From Prosapia bicincta (lineage: Eukaryota > Arthropoda > Insecta > Hemiptera > Cercopidae): a stretch of DNA of 64,000 nt. Under the pieces are notes generated by a model, which had not been told where the DNA came from, did not search any database, and saw only the letters and a list, made by a program, of their open reading frames with translations. The translations under genes were made by a program, and so were the position numbers. This document shows positions 11,676 to 25,516 of this stretch, piece after piece; the stretch's first letter is position 1; each line of letters starts with the position of its first letter. The stretch lies in assembly GCA_036971475.1 (NCBI GenBank), contig JBAIZL010000001.1, forward strand, positions 95,466,350 to 95,530,349. Reading direction: 5' to 3'.

Positions 11676-13979
11676 AAATCGAAGTATAGGTAACTATATC
11701 TACTCATTATGAAGCCGTTATACTTATAAACAAAGGCGCTTCTGGGCCGAAAGATTTGGATTAGAACTAAGATTAAGATACGAATCCTAACACACGTTTA
11801 TGCTTGAGTATGGGTTGAATTGTATCACTCGTTTTAGTGATACAATCACAGATTCTTTTAGCCCTATGAAGTCTACTTACAGCAAGACTTACATTTAGGA
11901 ACTAGATTCGTAGTTTTTGTCTATGACTACAGCAAAACGAGTTGGCCTATTAGCGACTAAGCCAAATTGAAGTGTATATAGACAAGTCCACGACGCTACG
12001 GAACTAAGTATGAAGTGCAATATAATTAGTTACCATTGCCACGCTGCAGCAAAAACACTCAACCGCCTACAACCATTTGCAAACAGCAATTTGTAGGCTC
12101 GTTATGAGCAGTGCTGCTACCTTCGTATAGTTTTAAAAAAAAACCTAACACATGAAGAGTATTAGGTTGTATCGTAATAAAGTGATATGTGTCAATCTCT
12201 CACGTCATTGCAAAATTTACATAATGTTAGGAAAATAGTGTCTTATTAAATAGAAGTTCTGTGATTTCGAAATTGTCTACTTATTTTACTAAATCATTTC
12301 TGACGAGGGCTATTGCCTTGTAGAACATTTTGAAGGATTAGCGCCCTCTTCTTCGCAGTGTGTATGTTGAATTGTACTCCTGAACAATACAGGACGAACA
12401 TTATGCTTAAGCAATGCTACGCACTCGGAAAACCCCATTACTGAAGGATATAATCTATGGTATTGTTTTGGTAATTGATTATTAATGCATTATAATTTGT
12501 ATTTATACCGGAAAATAGTTAAATAAGTATTAATACATCAAAGGTCGTAAAAGTGCCTACAAAATTTGTATTCACAAATAAACTACTTTGTGTTTGTTTT
12601 TGTCCCAGATACTTACAGTGACATATATTGAATAAATTTTGTTGCAACAATTAGTTTCTTTTGGAAATATGTTTTATCAAGTTCCGAGAACATGATGTGG
12701 ATAAAACTTGTTTGAAGTAAATGGTTCGTAAGTAGATCCCATTCAATCCCAGTACTTTCCCTACAAAATTACTGTTGTCCAAAGTCCGTGTGGCTCCTTC
12801 CACAGCTCTGTAGGCAATGATAGCATAGTACTTTCCTCCTTAAATCACCAATAGAAGTGCGTAGACATTAAAAGAAATGGTGTTAATAAAAGCGTTGCCG
12901 ATATGGACCGTTACCACGGAGAGGGGGTTTTATCAGTAAAAGAAATGCCGCGTCGGCTGTATTAGTGTCATTGTGATTTCACATGGAAGCGTAAAATAAA
13001 GAGAAAAGGGAGAACAAAATAACAGATGGGAAAAGTAATATTATGTTATTTCTTTGCCACCAATGCGACGAGGTTTTAATAATATTTGTAAATATATATT
13101 ATGTTTTACAGTTCAAATATTGTACGTTCAAAATAAACCCTGAATTTTATGATAAGGACGGGAGAGTGATTAGAATTATAAATAGTAAGAAAAATTATAA
13201 ATAATAAAAATAAATACTATGAAAAATTCGAAAGATTCATCTATAGTTTGCTTGGTTCTGAGGTTCAGCTAATCGGCGCCACAGAAGGAATGTACTTCTC
13301 CAAACCTTTACCTATATGAGTACATAAATAACTAGCTAATAATAATACGTGGTTAATTTTTCTGTTTATTTGACTATTAAACTTGTTCAAAATACATTTA
13401 ATACTATGTAAAACAGCTTACCAAGTTTTGATAGTTTTCCCTGATTGCATCCCCGTTACCCTTCAGATTGTGACTCTCCCCATAACCTGATCCTGGCTAC
13501 GCCTCTTGTATTGGTCTTCTTTCTTTTATGGCTGTTCCTCTAAAACAAACATCATTTCTTTCTATCTGGCGGGAAAACAGTTTTTCAGTGAGAAGACTGA
13601 TTCATCAAACAAAAACATTTTCCGTTCTTATGGTCCTGCCGGCTGACATTTGTTAAACGTTTTCCCAGTGTACCACATCAACTGTTACTTGAAATATTTG
13701 CCATTCTTCTTTGGGCGACCTTTTGATTATTATGAACGCCCCACTTTAATTCGATCAGACTTAAACACTGCATTTCTTTGTTACACATTCTCTCACACGT
13801 TTTACCACCTAAATGGCACATCTTTGAGGGAACATTCCTAGTTGCACAGTAAAAAAACGTAATATACACAGGTTTTGTAAACACATGTCACTTTTACATG
13901 GCTCTGTTTACAATTGTTGGGCAGGGAAACAGATGAACCAGCTAACCTGATCTGACAGGTGTTTGGGCTTAAGGCCAAA
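11676..13979. other. Non-coding stretch with a perfect 10-bp hairpin
   Basis: At 11820-11845 ttgtatcact and agtgatacaa form a perfect 10-bp stem with a 6-nt loop. Otherwise no array or transposon is seen. Overlapping plus and minus frames of about 65 codons near 13650-13884 shadow each other and are not called. Confidence 0.5.
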
Positions 13980-14261
13980 ATTACATATAGACGTGGCCAA
14001 AAATAAATAACCATATAAACAAGTAGACGAAAACTACACCTACTCTATATTCACATTCAAACACTATAAGTTATCTAAAGAAGAACAAAAGTTCACATTT
14101 GGGATATAGTAATATAAGTGACAGGACAAAAATGACATTTATGTTCTTTAGACATATAAAGGTTAAGAGAAATGACATTTACTCTGCAGTAACATAAACG
14201 CTTAGTCAGTAACGACCTTTAGACTTTCAGTCACCTAAACATTTAAGGAATTGACATTAGG

Positions 14262-14605
14262 CTATAATCACATTAATGATAAGATTAAAATGTCACGTAG
14301 GCTGTATAGGCTAATCGCTTTAAACGGCTTTAAGCTGTAATGGCATGTTGGCTCTATAATCCCCTGTGGACACATATATGCTATAATCACATTAATGATA
14401 AGATTGAAATGTCATGTAGGCTGTATAGGCTAATCGCTTTAAACGGCTTTAAGCTGTAATGGCATGTTGGCTCTATAATCCCCTGTGGACACATATATGC
14501 TATAATCACATTAATGATAAGATTGAAATGCCATGTAGGCTGTATAGGCTAATCGCTTTAAACGGCTTTAAGCTGTAATGGCATGTTGGCTCTATAATCC
14601 CCTGT

Positions 14606-14663
<58 letters not shown>

Positions 14664-14830
14664 TATAATCACATTAATAATAAGATTAAAATACCATGTA
14701 GGCTGTATAGGCTAGTCGTTTTAAACGGCTTTAGGCTGTAATGGCATGTTGGCTCTATAATCCCCTGTGGACATATATATGCTATAATCACATTAATGAT
14801 AAGATTAAAATGTCATGTATGCACTATAAC
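14262..14830. repeat. 119-bp tandem array, 4-5 copies
   Basis: The landmark ctataatcacattaat recurs at 14262, 14381, 14500, 14663 and 14782. Spacing is 119 bp except for one 163-bp interval, which is enlarged by a TA microsatellite. Copies 1-3 are nearly identical. The unit includes ctgtataggctaatcgcttt and ggcatgttggctctataatc. Confidence 0.95.
14611..14661. repeat. (TA)n expansion inside one 119-bp unit
   Basis: Every unit has a short acatatatg run at this place. In one copy it has grown to about 25 TA units. Confidence 0.95.
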
Positions 14831-16205
14831 CCCTTGAAACGGCATTTATACTATTATCACATAAGTAATTTCACAGAAATTACTTCCAAGAGCTATAACC
14901 ACCTGAAACGGCATGCAGATTTTACAATCATCTAAAACAGGATTTAGGATACAATCACATAAATAATAAGACAGAAACAACATGCAGGCTCTAAAACCAT
15001 CTGTAACGGCATTTAGGCTATAATTACATAAATGTTAGGACGGAAACGACATTCAAGATCCATAACCACCTGAAACGGCATGTAGTCTTTACAATCACCT
15101 AAAACGCCATTAATGATACAGTCACAGATATAACGTGTAGGCTCTATAACACCTGAAAAGGCATGTAGGCTATAATTACAAAAATACTAGGGTGGAAATG
15201 ATATTAAAGATCTACAACCACCTGAAATGCATGTAGACTTTACAATCACCTAAAACGGCGTTTAGGATACAATCACATAAATAATAAGACAGAAACAACA
15301 TGCAGGCTCTAAAACCATCTGTAACGGCATTTAGGCTATAATTACATAAATGTTAGGACGGAAACGACATTCAAGATCCATAACCACCTGAAACGGCATG
15401 TAGACTTTACAATAACCTAAAACAGGATTTAGAATACAATCACATAAATAATAAGACAGAAACAACATCTAAAACAGCTCTAAAACCATCTGTAACGGGA
15501 TTTAGGCTTAATTACATAAATGTTAGGACAGGAACGACATTCAAGATCCATAACCACCTGAAACGGCATGTAGACTTTACAATCACCTAAAACGCCATTA
15601 ATGATACAGTCACAGATATAACGTGTAGGCTCTATAACACCTGAAAAGGCATGTAGGCTATAATTACATAACATAAATACTAGGGTAGAAATGATGTTAA
15701 AGATCTACAACCATCTGAAATGCATGTAGACTTTACAATCACCTAAAACGGCGTTTAGGATACAATCACATAAATAATAAGATGTAAACCGCATGTAGGC
15801 TCTATAACCACCTGAAACGGCATGTAGGCTTACAATCACCTAAAACAGGGTTTAGGATACAATCATATAAATTTTAGGACAGAAACAACATGTAGGCTCT
15901 ATAACCACCTGAAACGGCATGTAGGCTTACAATCACCTAAAACAGGATTTAGGATACAATCATATAAATTTTTGGACAGAAACAACATAAAGGCTCTATA
16001 ACCATCTAAAACGGCATTTAGGCTATAATTACATAAATGTTAGAACAGAAACGACATTCAAGATCTATCTGAAACGGCACGTAGAATTTTCAATCACCTA
16101 AAACGCCATTAATGATACAATCACATAAATAATAAAACAGAAATAACAAGAAGGCTCTATAACCACCTGAAACGGCATTTAGGCTATAATCACCTTAACT
16201 ATAAT
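14831..16205. repeat. Degenerate continuation of the 119-bp family
   Basis: Sub-motifs of the same vocabulary recur many times in partly shuffled order: ctataaccacctgaaacggc, atgtaggct, acaatcacctaaaac and aatcacataaataataagac. Larger blocks repeat too (for example 15236-15410 resembles 14938-15100). Similar but weaker motifs reach upstream to about 13,980. No coding potential is seen. Confidence 0.85.
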
Positions 16206-17818
16206 AACAATTTCATCATTAAAAATTAACATAAACTTAGAGAACTTACGGGAATCTATTTACTGTACCATAAAAAAATAAATAAGTGGATACTCTTGTT
16301 TTGATCAAGAAAAACCAAATTCGACCTAAAACTGGGCGAAGTAGGATAGTTTCATCTAGAACAAAATTGGCTTGCTACACTCGTGGTTAACTCGTAGTCT
16401 TTCACTATAAAAATGTGACGAATACAAACATTATTGCAAAATAATTAGACGAATTCAATGTGGTGATTACTTTTCGATGTTTCATATTGTAGTAGCATTA
16501 TGTCTGATCTATTTTTAACAGAAATAACGTAATCAATTTCGTACAAGTTGAAGCCAATGACGTTTCTACTTCCGGTTTCTTTGACGTTACGCAAACCGGT
16601 TGTGCCAAGATCAGTTACATATAACTAGTGAATATATTAGCGGCCCAGCATAAGATGATTCTTTTCTTTTTTCGCTGACTAACTGAAGTCACCCAAATAA
16701 ATCACTACAGTACAGAAATAGCCGCCGCTTCCTCTGGCGGTAGAGATGGATGCGAGATCCGTTCTAACCCCGTCTGATGTCTGCTGCACAAGGATTATCC
16801 TCGCATGTTTTCGGATTAACGCGTTATTTATTTTCCACTTCGCTAAAAACAGAATAATGGCTTTAAATAAAGTAAAACTTGCTGTTGACTCACACATTCA
16901 GTTTTACAGTAAGAAATATGCATAAGCACTTTATTATTTTGCATTTCCGAAAATAGTTTTCCGTACTATATCAAGGTTTACTTACTAAAAATGATATCGG
17001 TCAAAGTAACAAACAAAACGATCAGCTGATTACTATTAGATCCACCTTCCCTGTGATCACTTTGTAACTTAGTTACTAACTTATAGTTACTACATTAAAA
17101 AGGCTAAACCAATATGAACTATATTTTCAGTGCTTAGGCTAATTATACTGCCTGCTGTTAACTGAGGTTATAAACTAAAGTGTTTTATTAAGGTTTGCTT
17201 ATTTTATACTGATTGTATTTGTTTTAAAAGTCGATTAAAATCAATTGTAAATCGACGCCGAATTGATTTATAAAACCCCGAGTAGATTGGTAGTTTAATC
17301 GTTTATATATTTTTTTAAAATAAAATTATTTCAATCTAATTGTATAACACTTGTGAAGAAAAACTGTTTGAGTTTCCCAGACAAGGGGTAGAAATGACCT
17401 CAATTCCTCTTTTATTCTTTTCCCAAGTGTTTGATAGCAATAAGAATGAAAAAGCAAATATTTTAAAGAACTGAATTGATTGCTAGAAATGCAAGCAAAT
17501 ATACTTGTTTACCACTTGAAACAAATTCTGCAACAAGTATAAAATTGGTGCACTTTGCGTCCGAGAATATTTCTAAGCAATTTTTATTTTCTTTGGCAGC
17601 AAACCAATTGTTACAACCATTGGCATTCCGCCAGAATTAGTTTTCTTGCTTGTCGATAGGAAGTCATATATACGAAAAAACATACGTTTTTTACTCAGAC
17701 TTTTCAAGTACGCATTATAAATCAACCAAGATTGTTTATGTTAGAAAATTCAAATGTTGAAAGAAGTAGCGCAAGAAATGTTCTATTGAAATGTAGAACG
17801 CAGCTCATTCAAGTGTAA
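16206..17818. other. Non-coding stretch, nothing recognised
   Basis: A minus-strand 72-codon frame at 16679-16897 has balanced composition but no motif I recognise. No transposon ends or arrays are seen. Confidence 0.45.
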
Positions 17819-18122
<304 letters not shown>

Positions 18123-18127
<5 letters not shown>

Positions 18128-20066
18128 TACTGAAAAGATAGTCCCTTACACCATGAATCTCCTGCTCATGGCTATTAAAGGATGATCTTCGATCAAGTAA
18201 ATGGTCTTTAACTTAAAATTCAAAAAACAAATTGATAACTTATTTTCATTAATTTTAAATTATAAAAATTCAAGACAACTGGATTGTATTGGTAAAAATC
18301 GTTTGTAAACGAATCCTTAAATACCTTTAACATATGCCTTTAATATTATTAATGATTTTTTAAAGATAAAGCGGTTGTCGCAAGGTTTAAGGGTATATGT
18401 CTATTATCCAAAATTCATCAGTAGTGCAAACGCATTATAGCAGCCAACCACTGTAAAAATAGTAATGATCTTTAGACGCCCTAAAAATTGAAAATGTTAA
18501 AGGCAAACTATTTTTAATAAAACAATTTTGTTGTTTACCTTGAAGGTCAACAATAAAAGACATAATCTTCAATTACACGTGAAAATTTATAAACTTTAAC
18601 ACTCTCTTATGTTAAACTACATATAGCTAGAGAGCATCCGCTTAATATTGGTTTAGTTGGGGAAATAACAAAATTTGTATAACGTAAGCTAAACGATTGA
18701 GGAATGAAGTTGTCTTCAACCGCACGCATTACAGAATCGATCTTCCACTTCACTTATCAACCGGTTTGCTTCAGTTGAGAACTTCATTTTTGTTCAAACC
18801 AAACATTTTATAACCGGATATTTTGTAATATAGATTGTGTTTAGTGAAATGTAATATAACGTCTATTAAGAAGCCCTTTTTAAAGCTTTGTATGTTTGTA
18901 GTAAGGTTAAACGTGAAATGTTGACATTTACAGTAGGTAAGAATTTAATTAATATTCTACGAAGTAATGACGTCATGTGCTCAGGTCTGGTAGTTATGCA
19001 AAATATATCACTCTGAACTATTCTAAAATAACAGCTTATAGAGAGGTGTTTGTATTTAGTTAAAGCGTTTACTATTTAGTAGATTAAAGTTTTGCAGCAA
19101 GAAAAGCTTACAAACTCGTACAAACTGCGACACACAGAATAAGCTGGATGCCTGTTTGCGCGAGTTACAGCGTAATAAACACAAGTTCAGCGTTGAAGTA
19201 CGTGAAACGGGTGCATAAAACAAGAAGGAAAGTTGAATTGCTTTTTTGAAAGCTTTATAGCTGACAACCAAAGGATTTAGTTTAGATATCTGAGCGTTTC
19301 ATCTCTTATGAGTCATAAACTGCCTCCTGAAATCTGAGACTTTAAATAAACATGTCTGCAGTTAATACGTATGAAGCTTACTTGCGTCTAGCGAGGGATA
19401 GCAGAAGCGAAAACTAGTTTCTCTATTTGAAGCAAGTTTAATCTACATAAGTTGGGAAGTGGGTTTAAGTTTATGCGTTATTTTTGTTTGAATAAACTTT
19501 GTTCGCTAAATTTCTTGAGTATGCTCGTCATACTTTGAACAAGACAAGAAAGTTTACCTGTGCTTCTATGTTACAAGTGAATGAATATCGGTACGTGTGC
19601 TTTTGTTAAAGGTGGCTATTGATTTTATTTCGCGCAGGATTCACCCATACTGGCTGAAGGATGGATGTTTTGGGTTAGAAAGATTTAATAAATAGGAGTA
19701 AAGTAGTATTAAGTGAACAATACTGATTGACTTTCTGTGTCTCCAGTTATAATATGGATCAACCCTCTAGCCTACTGCAAAAAGTACATTATTATGGGTT
19801 TTTTTGTTTTAATGAACGTTGATTCAAAAGATGATTACGTGAAGATGATTGACAGAAATATTGCAAGAAACATTTTAGAGTACAGAACATTTTGTTGAAA
19901 GTCAAATTCAACAAATTTTCTCTCCCTAGTGAAATATGAATTTGAGCGTTATAAGTATTTTTGTTACTGACTTTACTGGGAACCTTACTTACATTTGAGG
20001 AGCAGATACTCGAAAGAGCTTGAACCACGTCAGCCTACAGAATACTACTGAAAGTGTGGTTATACG
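18123..20066. other. Non-coding stretch, nothing recognised
   Basis: AT-rich, with no array, transposon end or credible gene. Confidence 0.45.
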
Positions 20067-20190
20067 CCTCACCGTGCCTGAGCAGCTTAAGGCGGTTGGG
20101 AGCTCGTTCTATACTTTGATTTAAAGTAGAATAGGAATGGGTATGTGGCAGGGTAGGGATGCGATGTTGTCGGTTCGAACGCATTGACAG
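20067..20190 (+). other. tRNA-Leu-like A and B boxes (SINE head or tRNA pseudogene)
   Basis: gcctgagcagcttaaggcg (about 20075-20093) matches the D-arm/A-box pattern of class II tRNA-Leu, including a GCC/GGC stem. About 75 bp further on, ggttcgaacgc (20174-20184) resembles a B box. The T-arm does not pair correctly and no good anticodon arm is visible, so this is not a functional tRNA. A tRNA-derived SINE head or a decayed tRNA copy are alternatives; chance is possible. It overlaps the fold-back element that starts at 20109. Confidence 0.3.
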
Positions 20191-20422
20191 TCAACCTCTG
20201 CCAGCGACTGAAATTGCAGAATGAAGCAAGCTACACCACTAGCAATTCACTCCACCACAGTTACGATGTCACTGAGCGACGAACGGAAGTTTAACGTCGA
20301 ATTGGCAACAAGGCTTACCCACGCAGCAAGATGTGAATATCCTATTAGCACAGACGGTTGTAATCCCCACTCTGGTCGATTTCACCTACGCAGAATCCTA
20401 TTCTGTTTAAATCAAACTATAG
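20109..20422. mobile_element. MITE-like fold-back element, about 314 bp
   Basis: The left end CTATACTTTGATTTAAA continues into agaatagga. The right end, read on the other strand, is CTATAGTTTGATTTAAA followed by cagaatagga. The inverted repeats are nearly perfect over about 28 bp, and weaker similarity extends to about 70 bp (gtagggat-gcgatgttgtcgg against gtggggattacaaccgtctg). No target duplication is obvious, so the superfamily cannot be assigned. A 68-codon frame inside (20221-20427) is not convincing. Confidence 0.6.
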
Positions 20423-23400
20423 TGTAAGTTTTAAAATTGTTGAAAACCTGTTTGGTATGGTTCTGGGTAACGCAAGTAAAGAAATAGTTGCGAAACACTT
20501 ATTTATTCCGTTTTTGATTAATACATTGCCCTACTCTAGCTACCACATTAACAACTCTTACTATGCTGCAGGTAGAATGGATTATTCAGACCTTCCTACG
20601 TCCTTACTTTAATAATTTTAATACAGTCCTGTGTACACATTCTGAGACAAATCTATTGAGAATCAGTGTGAATACTATTTAGGCCCTTGTCTGAATTCTG
20701 AAAATCCACCCAACCCCGTGGAGGCCATCCTCTCGCGAACCACATTTTTTCCAATGCAGATGTGGTAAGTATCCCCTACTACGAATGAAGAATTGAGGAT
20801 TTATTGCCTATATAAAAAGCTATTGAAATCTTTCCATGGATAATTGCAAGATTTAGGAGTGGAATGGAACAGTGAGTGTAGCGTGAAGAGGTAAATAAAA
20901 ACTTAGCAAGAAAGAAACTATACGAGTAGAAATTCCGTGAAGAGCCTTGGAGGCTGGGCTGTCCTTATGTTAATATCACTTAGGGAAGTAGAACAGAGTG
21001 CCTCTATGCTATTATGAGAAAATTGTTTTTTCACTGGTTTGATAAATAGACGCTATGATGTGTTACTGTCTAGGTATTACTATGTTGTCAAGTCAAACAG
21101 GTCAGACTGCGCCACTTCCCTATCCCTGGTTTGGGTATTCGAATCAATGATATACAGTTCTGTTTGTCTTCAAAAAGAGTAACCTGTCATTCAGTTCAAA
21201 TTATTTGTAAGTTGTTCTTGACGATTTTATAAAATGGGGTGAATCATAAATAGCATGTGTTCTTGTCCATTGCTTGGAGTCCAGTAAGGAGTTTCTTCAT
21301 TAAATTCTTGTTTTTATACGCTGATCGTGTTTAATCCACGACGGCTTTTACAAAAAAACCCAAATATTAACAATGCTTCCTCACATTGTTCTAAAATTTC
21401 TTCATTCTGATATTTTCTGCCCATTTCAGTTGCAAAATATCCTAAGGGCAATTTCTATGGATAGTAATATCTTCGAATCATAATAACGCAAACCTGGTTT
21501 CCTTTCTAACTTTCACGTCTAAAACATCCTGAAATCCCTCAAACCATGCTGTGGATTGTGTTACAAACATTTATGGGCATTTCGGCGATCTGATTTACGC
21601 AGGCACTTTTTTACTTTTGTTGTCTATACCAATATGTGACCTTAGAATTATACTTTCCATCGTACGGAGGGAGGTGACGCCATGTCCTTCTAGAAACCTT
21701 CTGTTCTTTTAAATTGGAAACAATTATTTAAATTAGAATAGTCTAAATTGGAATAGTACGGTTATAAACCGACGATAATAAATAATACAGGTTAGTTTTA
21801 GTGACAAAAGTGTCGATATATATCCATATTTATTATAAATATACATTTCTGAAACAAAAATAGCTCGAAACCTTTTTTTCAATTCAATATATTCCCGTTA
21901 CTAAACGCCTCATTTACAGTCTACAGCCTGAGCAAGAGTTGTTTTATCTGATGACTATGGGATAGGCTCTTGGTAATATCATTATATTAAGTTGATGAAA
22001 ATCTTCGCGCCATTGTTTTTATAAATATTCTTGTTTTTAAAATTTGCTAATACTGTATTATGGTTAAAAGGAGCTGGTAGTCTTGTCTTTCTTTACTCGC
22101 ACTGAAATTGTATTTTAGGTTATATCTTTTCAATGGTTACATAATGTAAACATAAATGCGGCCAGGGTTTACCCTGTAACAACTAAACGTAACAGCGGTG
22201 TTTACGAGGCTGTTACTGCCTTTATTCCCTCCCATCTAAAAAGTAAATTTTGACCTATAAATACTGAAATCATTATTGGTGCTTTTAAAAACCAGACATA
22301 AAAAACCTAGCTTTCTCTAAACTCGAACAGTTCCAAACTTTTCAAGATAACGTAAATGATCTTGTACTATTTAGGCAAGAAGTTGAAATGGAAAATAAAG
22401 ATATAAATTCTGGTTTGATAACACTTCGATGGTGACCACGGTCATCAAATAAAACGTAATGTTTAATTAGCAACGTATTCACTGTTACTATTGGGCAGAC
22501 GATATCTAAATTACCTCGTTCCTGCACGATGCACTGGGAACTAAGGGCAGCAGATGGATTGGAAGCGACATAAAACAGAAGTACGGCCACATTTAATGGA
22601 TATGTGCATTTAGATTACTCCCTTTTTGAAGTCTTGTCAGAATGTAAGACGTGATCTATTAACCTGTTTCTCTTTTATCGAGGTTAGTTTAAAATAACTC
22701 TGGTAATTATCTGACCTAATACTTTTGTACCAAACTTTTGTCTTTCGTTATTCTTTTACCTAAATTAAATGCAGGCGATTTTAATACCATCTGTAAATAA
22801 CACATTAATTAGTGACCTTACTTATTATAATGAAGAAATATTACAATAAACTTTATAAATCATAATGTACCTGGTTAGCAGACAAAAATTTCTTATGGGG
22901 AGTATTCAGCACTGTGAACTATTCAAACCCTTAAGGTATCTTATTGAAAATTACATGCTATTTTACGCCATTGTAACGGTTACAAATTGACAAAATATGT
23001 GAGTAATTTTTTAAAGTTAAATACATTTCATTTTTCAAAATTATTCATTGAATATTAAATTTAAGTAGGTATACATAATGGTATTAATTTACGAAATCAG
23101 GCTAAAGCCTTGAAACAAAATAACTAGGCCTTACATACAGACTTTTAATTTTCATTTTTACAATCTACAATATTAAGAAATATTGAGAACACTAGACTTC
23201 ATTACTCACACTACTCTGTTGCAGAGATTCTCTCTTCCATATAAGCCATTGCTAGTCCTTTTAGGCACTCTTTGGAAGCTTTATTCCTCTAAAATGCGGC
23301 TGTTTCTAAACGAAGCTACACCCATTGAATAAAGTATTTTACTGGCTTTGTATTCCATGCTTAAATATTAACAACTTCTAACTTATCTTTAATTCGTAAT

Positions 23401-24077
23401 AATGTAAAAACAATCTTGAAATTATGTTTGAATTTCCTTACTAGAGTTTGAATTTAATATGAAATGTGTTAAAAACAGGTCACTTAAAAATTATTTGTAT
23501 AGTATATGAAATATTATAAATGAAGCTATAGTCGTGAGTGTGCTTCCTATATTGTAAACATTTACAACTGTTTTTAATATAGTAAACATTTCTTTGATTT
23601 ATTTTTCTCATTATGAACTACTTGTTTATTTACAGATATCAAATAATATGTATGTTTTGATTTTATAAGATCAAACAGGCTGTGAAAGGAAAGACGTGTG
23701 TAATTATCTATACTTATGATTGCAGGAAAATAATGTTAGTTGAGCTTTTGTGTTTAAGATGTATTAATTTAAGTGGTTTTATTTACGTAACATTCTTGTC
23801 TTGAGTATAGCCTTTGGTGTACATGTCTTTAAGTAGCTTGGGGTACAGGAGGGTACTGTTTAACAATCGCGTTATGGTTCGCTATAAACTTACTGGGGAA
23901 AATATAAAAAGCATGTCTTTAATTACAGAATGACAGTTACAACAACAGTAGGAAGCCTTAGGTAGTTTCCTAAGCAAGTGTGTTTAACATTGACTAGAAA
24001 TATATAGTTTAAAGCTCATATAATATAGAACTTAGGTACATCTACATAATCTTGTACATGTGAAATTCGTGAAAAAT
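20423..24077. other. Long non-coding stretch, nothing recognised
   Basis: AT-rich single-copy-looking sequence, with no array, transposon end or credible reading frame. The best minus-strand frame (22342-22590, 82 codons) is unrecognised. Confidence 0.45.
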
Positions 24078-24078
24078 A

Positions 24079-24115
24079 TACAATGCCGGCAAAAAGTTTA
24101 TGGACACCCCTACAT
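24079..24115 (+). mobile_element. Tc1/mariner-like terminal repeat, single end
   Basis: After a TA dinucleotide the sequence reads caatgccggcaaaaagttta, then tggacacccct. This resembles the start of many Tc1-like elements (a gccggcaaaagtt-tggacacc pattern known for the superfamily). I did not find the matching inverted end or a transposase frame nearby, so it is at most a truncated end. Confidence 0.35.
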
Positions 24116-25516
24116 TTATATGTTTTTGCTATTGTCCTAAAACTTTCTGCCAATCATATATTAGTAACTTATCAATGAATTAAGCATGAAAAGTTACGAT
24201 TTTCCTGAAATTTTCATTCATTTATAAGTAAGGGTTGGCAAATTATAAATTTTTTTCCCATTTTAATATATTTGAGGAAACCCCTGTTTTTTTTCTAATT
24301 AAAAATGTATAATAAAAAAAATACACATCTGATTAAAATGATACTTTGTACAAATGTTTAGCATAACATTTAGAATGTAAATATGCATTATTTATTATTT
24401 ACAAAAAATCACCTCTCATTTGGTACCAGGTTAACTTTGCTTTAGATTTTCAGATTTTTCAGCATAAAATTCTCACATTTCAATAGCGAATATCTAGTGA
24501 ACGGAGCCACTTGGAGCGGAACTGACTGTACCGTTGTGTTCCTCGCGTCATGGCGGGTCGGGGGATTAGTCGTCAAATTAGTTATGTAAAAAAAACAAAT
24601 ACATTAATAAAAGATAAAATTAAAAAAGAAACAAATAAAACGCAACAAAAGCAATAACAGAAAGCAAACAAAAGAATTTCTATCAACAACGTTCAACTTT
24701 GAACATTTACTCGACCCCATTCAGAATTTTAAAATATTAAACAATGTTTTATCTCTTTGGGGTTACGGTTGAATAATTCATTTGAACCGCAAAAAGGACA
24801 ATAACGAATGAAAACCTGAAACATTATTACTTTTGTAATTTACGATTTTGCAATGCTAGATTAGAAGCCCAGCGTTGATAGCGGTCCAATTCCAGTGATG
24901 AACAGTTGAATATGTTGCTCATATAATATTGCTTGTATGAATTGCATAGAACGATAGAGTTTATATTTTATGTTTGTACCAAATTACATAATATAGTACC
25001 AACTGTAATTTATTCCTTTATAAAACATTATACTTAGAGGACCATTTTAACATGTTTAAATAAAGTAAATGTGATTATTTTTTAAAAATAAAATGAGAAA
25101 TAATTTATTGTGTTTTATTTACATGGAATCCAGGTAAATGTTTTCCCCAAAGAAAAATATTAATCCACAGGACTTCTAATTGTCTAGTACTAAACTTGAA
25201 TGTATATTTACAGAAATAAAATTATAAATATTTTTTTTCAGAAATATTGTACTTTTTAAAAACAATTTAGAAACCTTTTGGGTAGAATTTTAGATTGTGT
25301 TATCTGGTGAAGAAAAACAAAGTAAATGAGAAATGAACAGGATATTAGTAGAGAAAATGAATCATTACTAGAGAAGCATAAAAGAAGCATTACATGGTTG
25401 TAATATGTCCAGCTGGTGGAGAAGGGGTCAAGAACGGTCATGGAGAAGAAAAATGAGGAAACAACCTTAAAAAATATTGCTCTATGTGGTGATGGAAAAA
25501 TTCCAAAGAAGGCAGT
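24116..25516. other. AT-rich non-coding stretch, nothing recognised
   Basis: No array or gene is visible. The stretch around 24200-24420 could be the interior of the truncated Tc1-like element but shows no coding trace. Confidence 0.4.
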
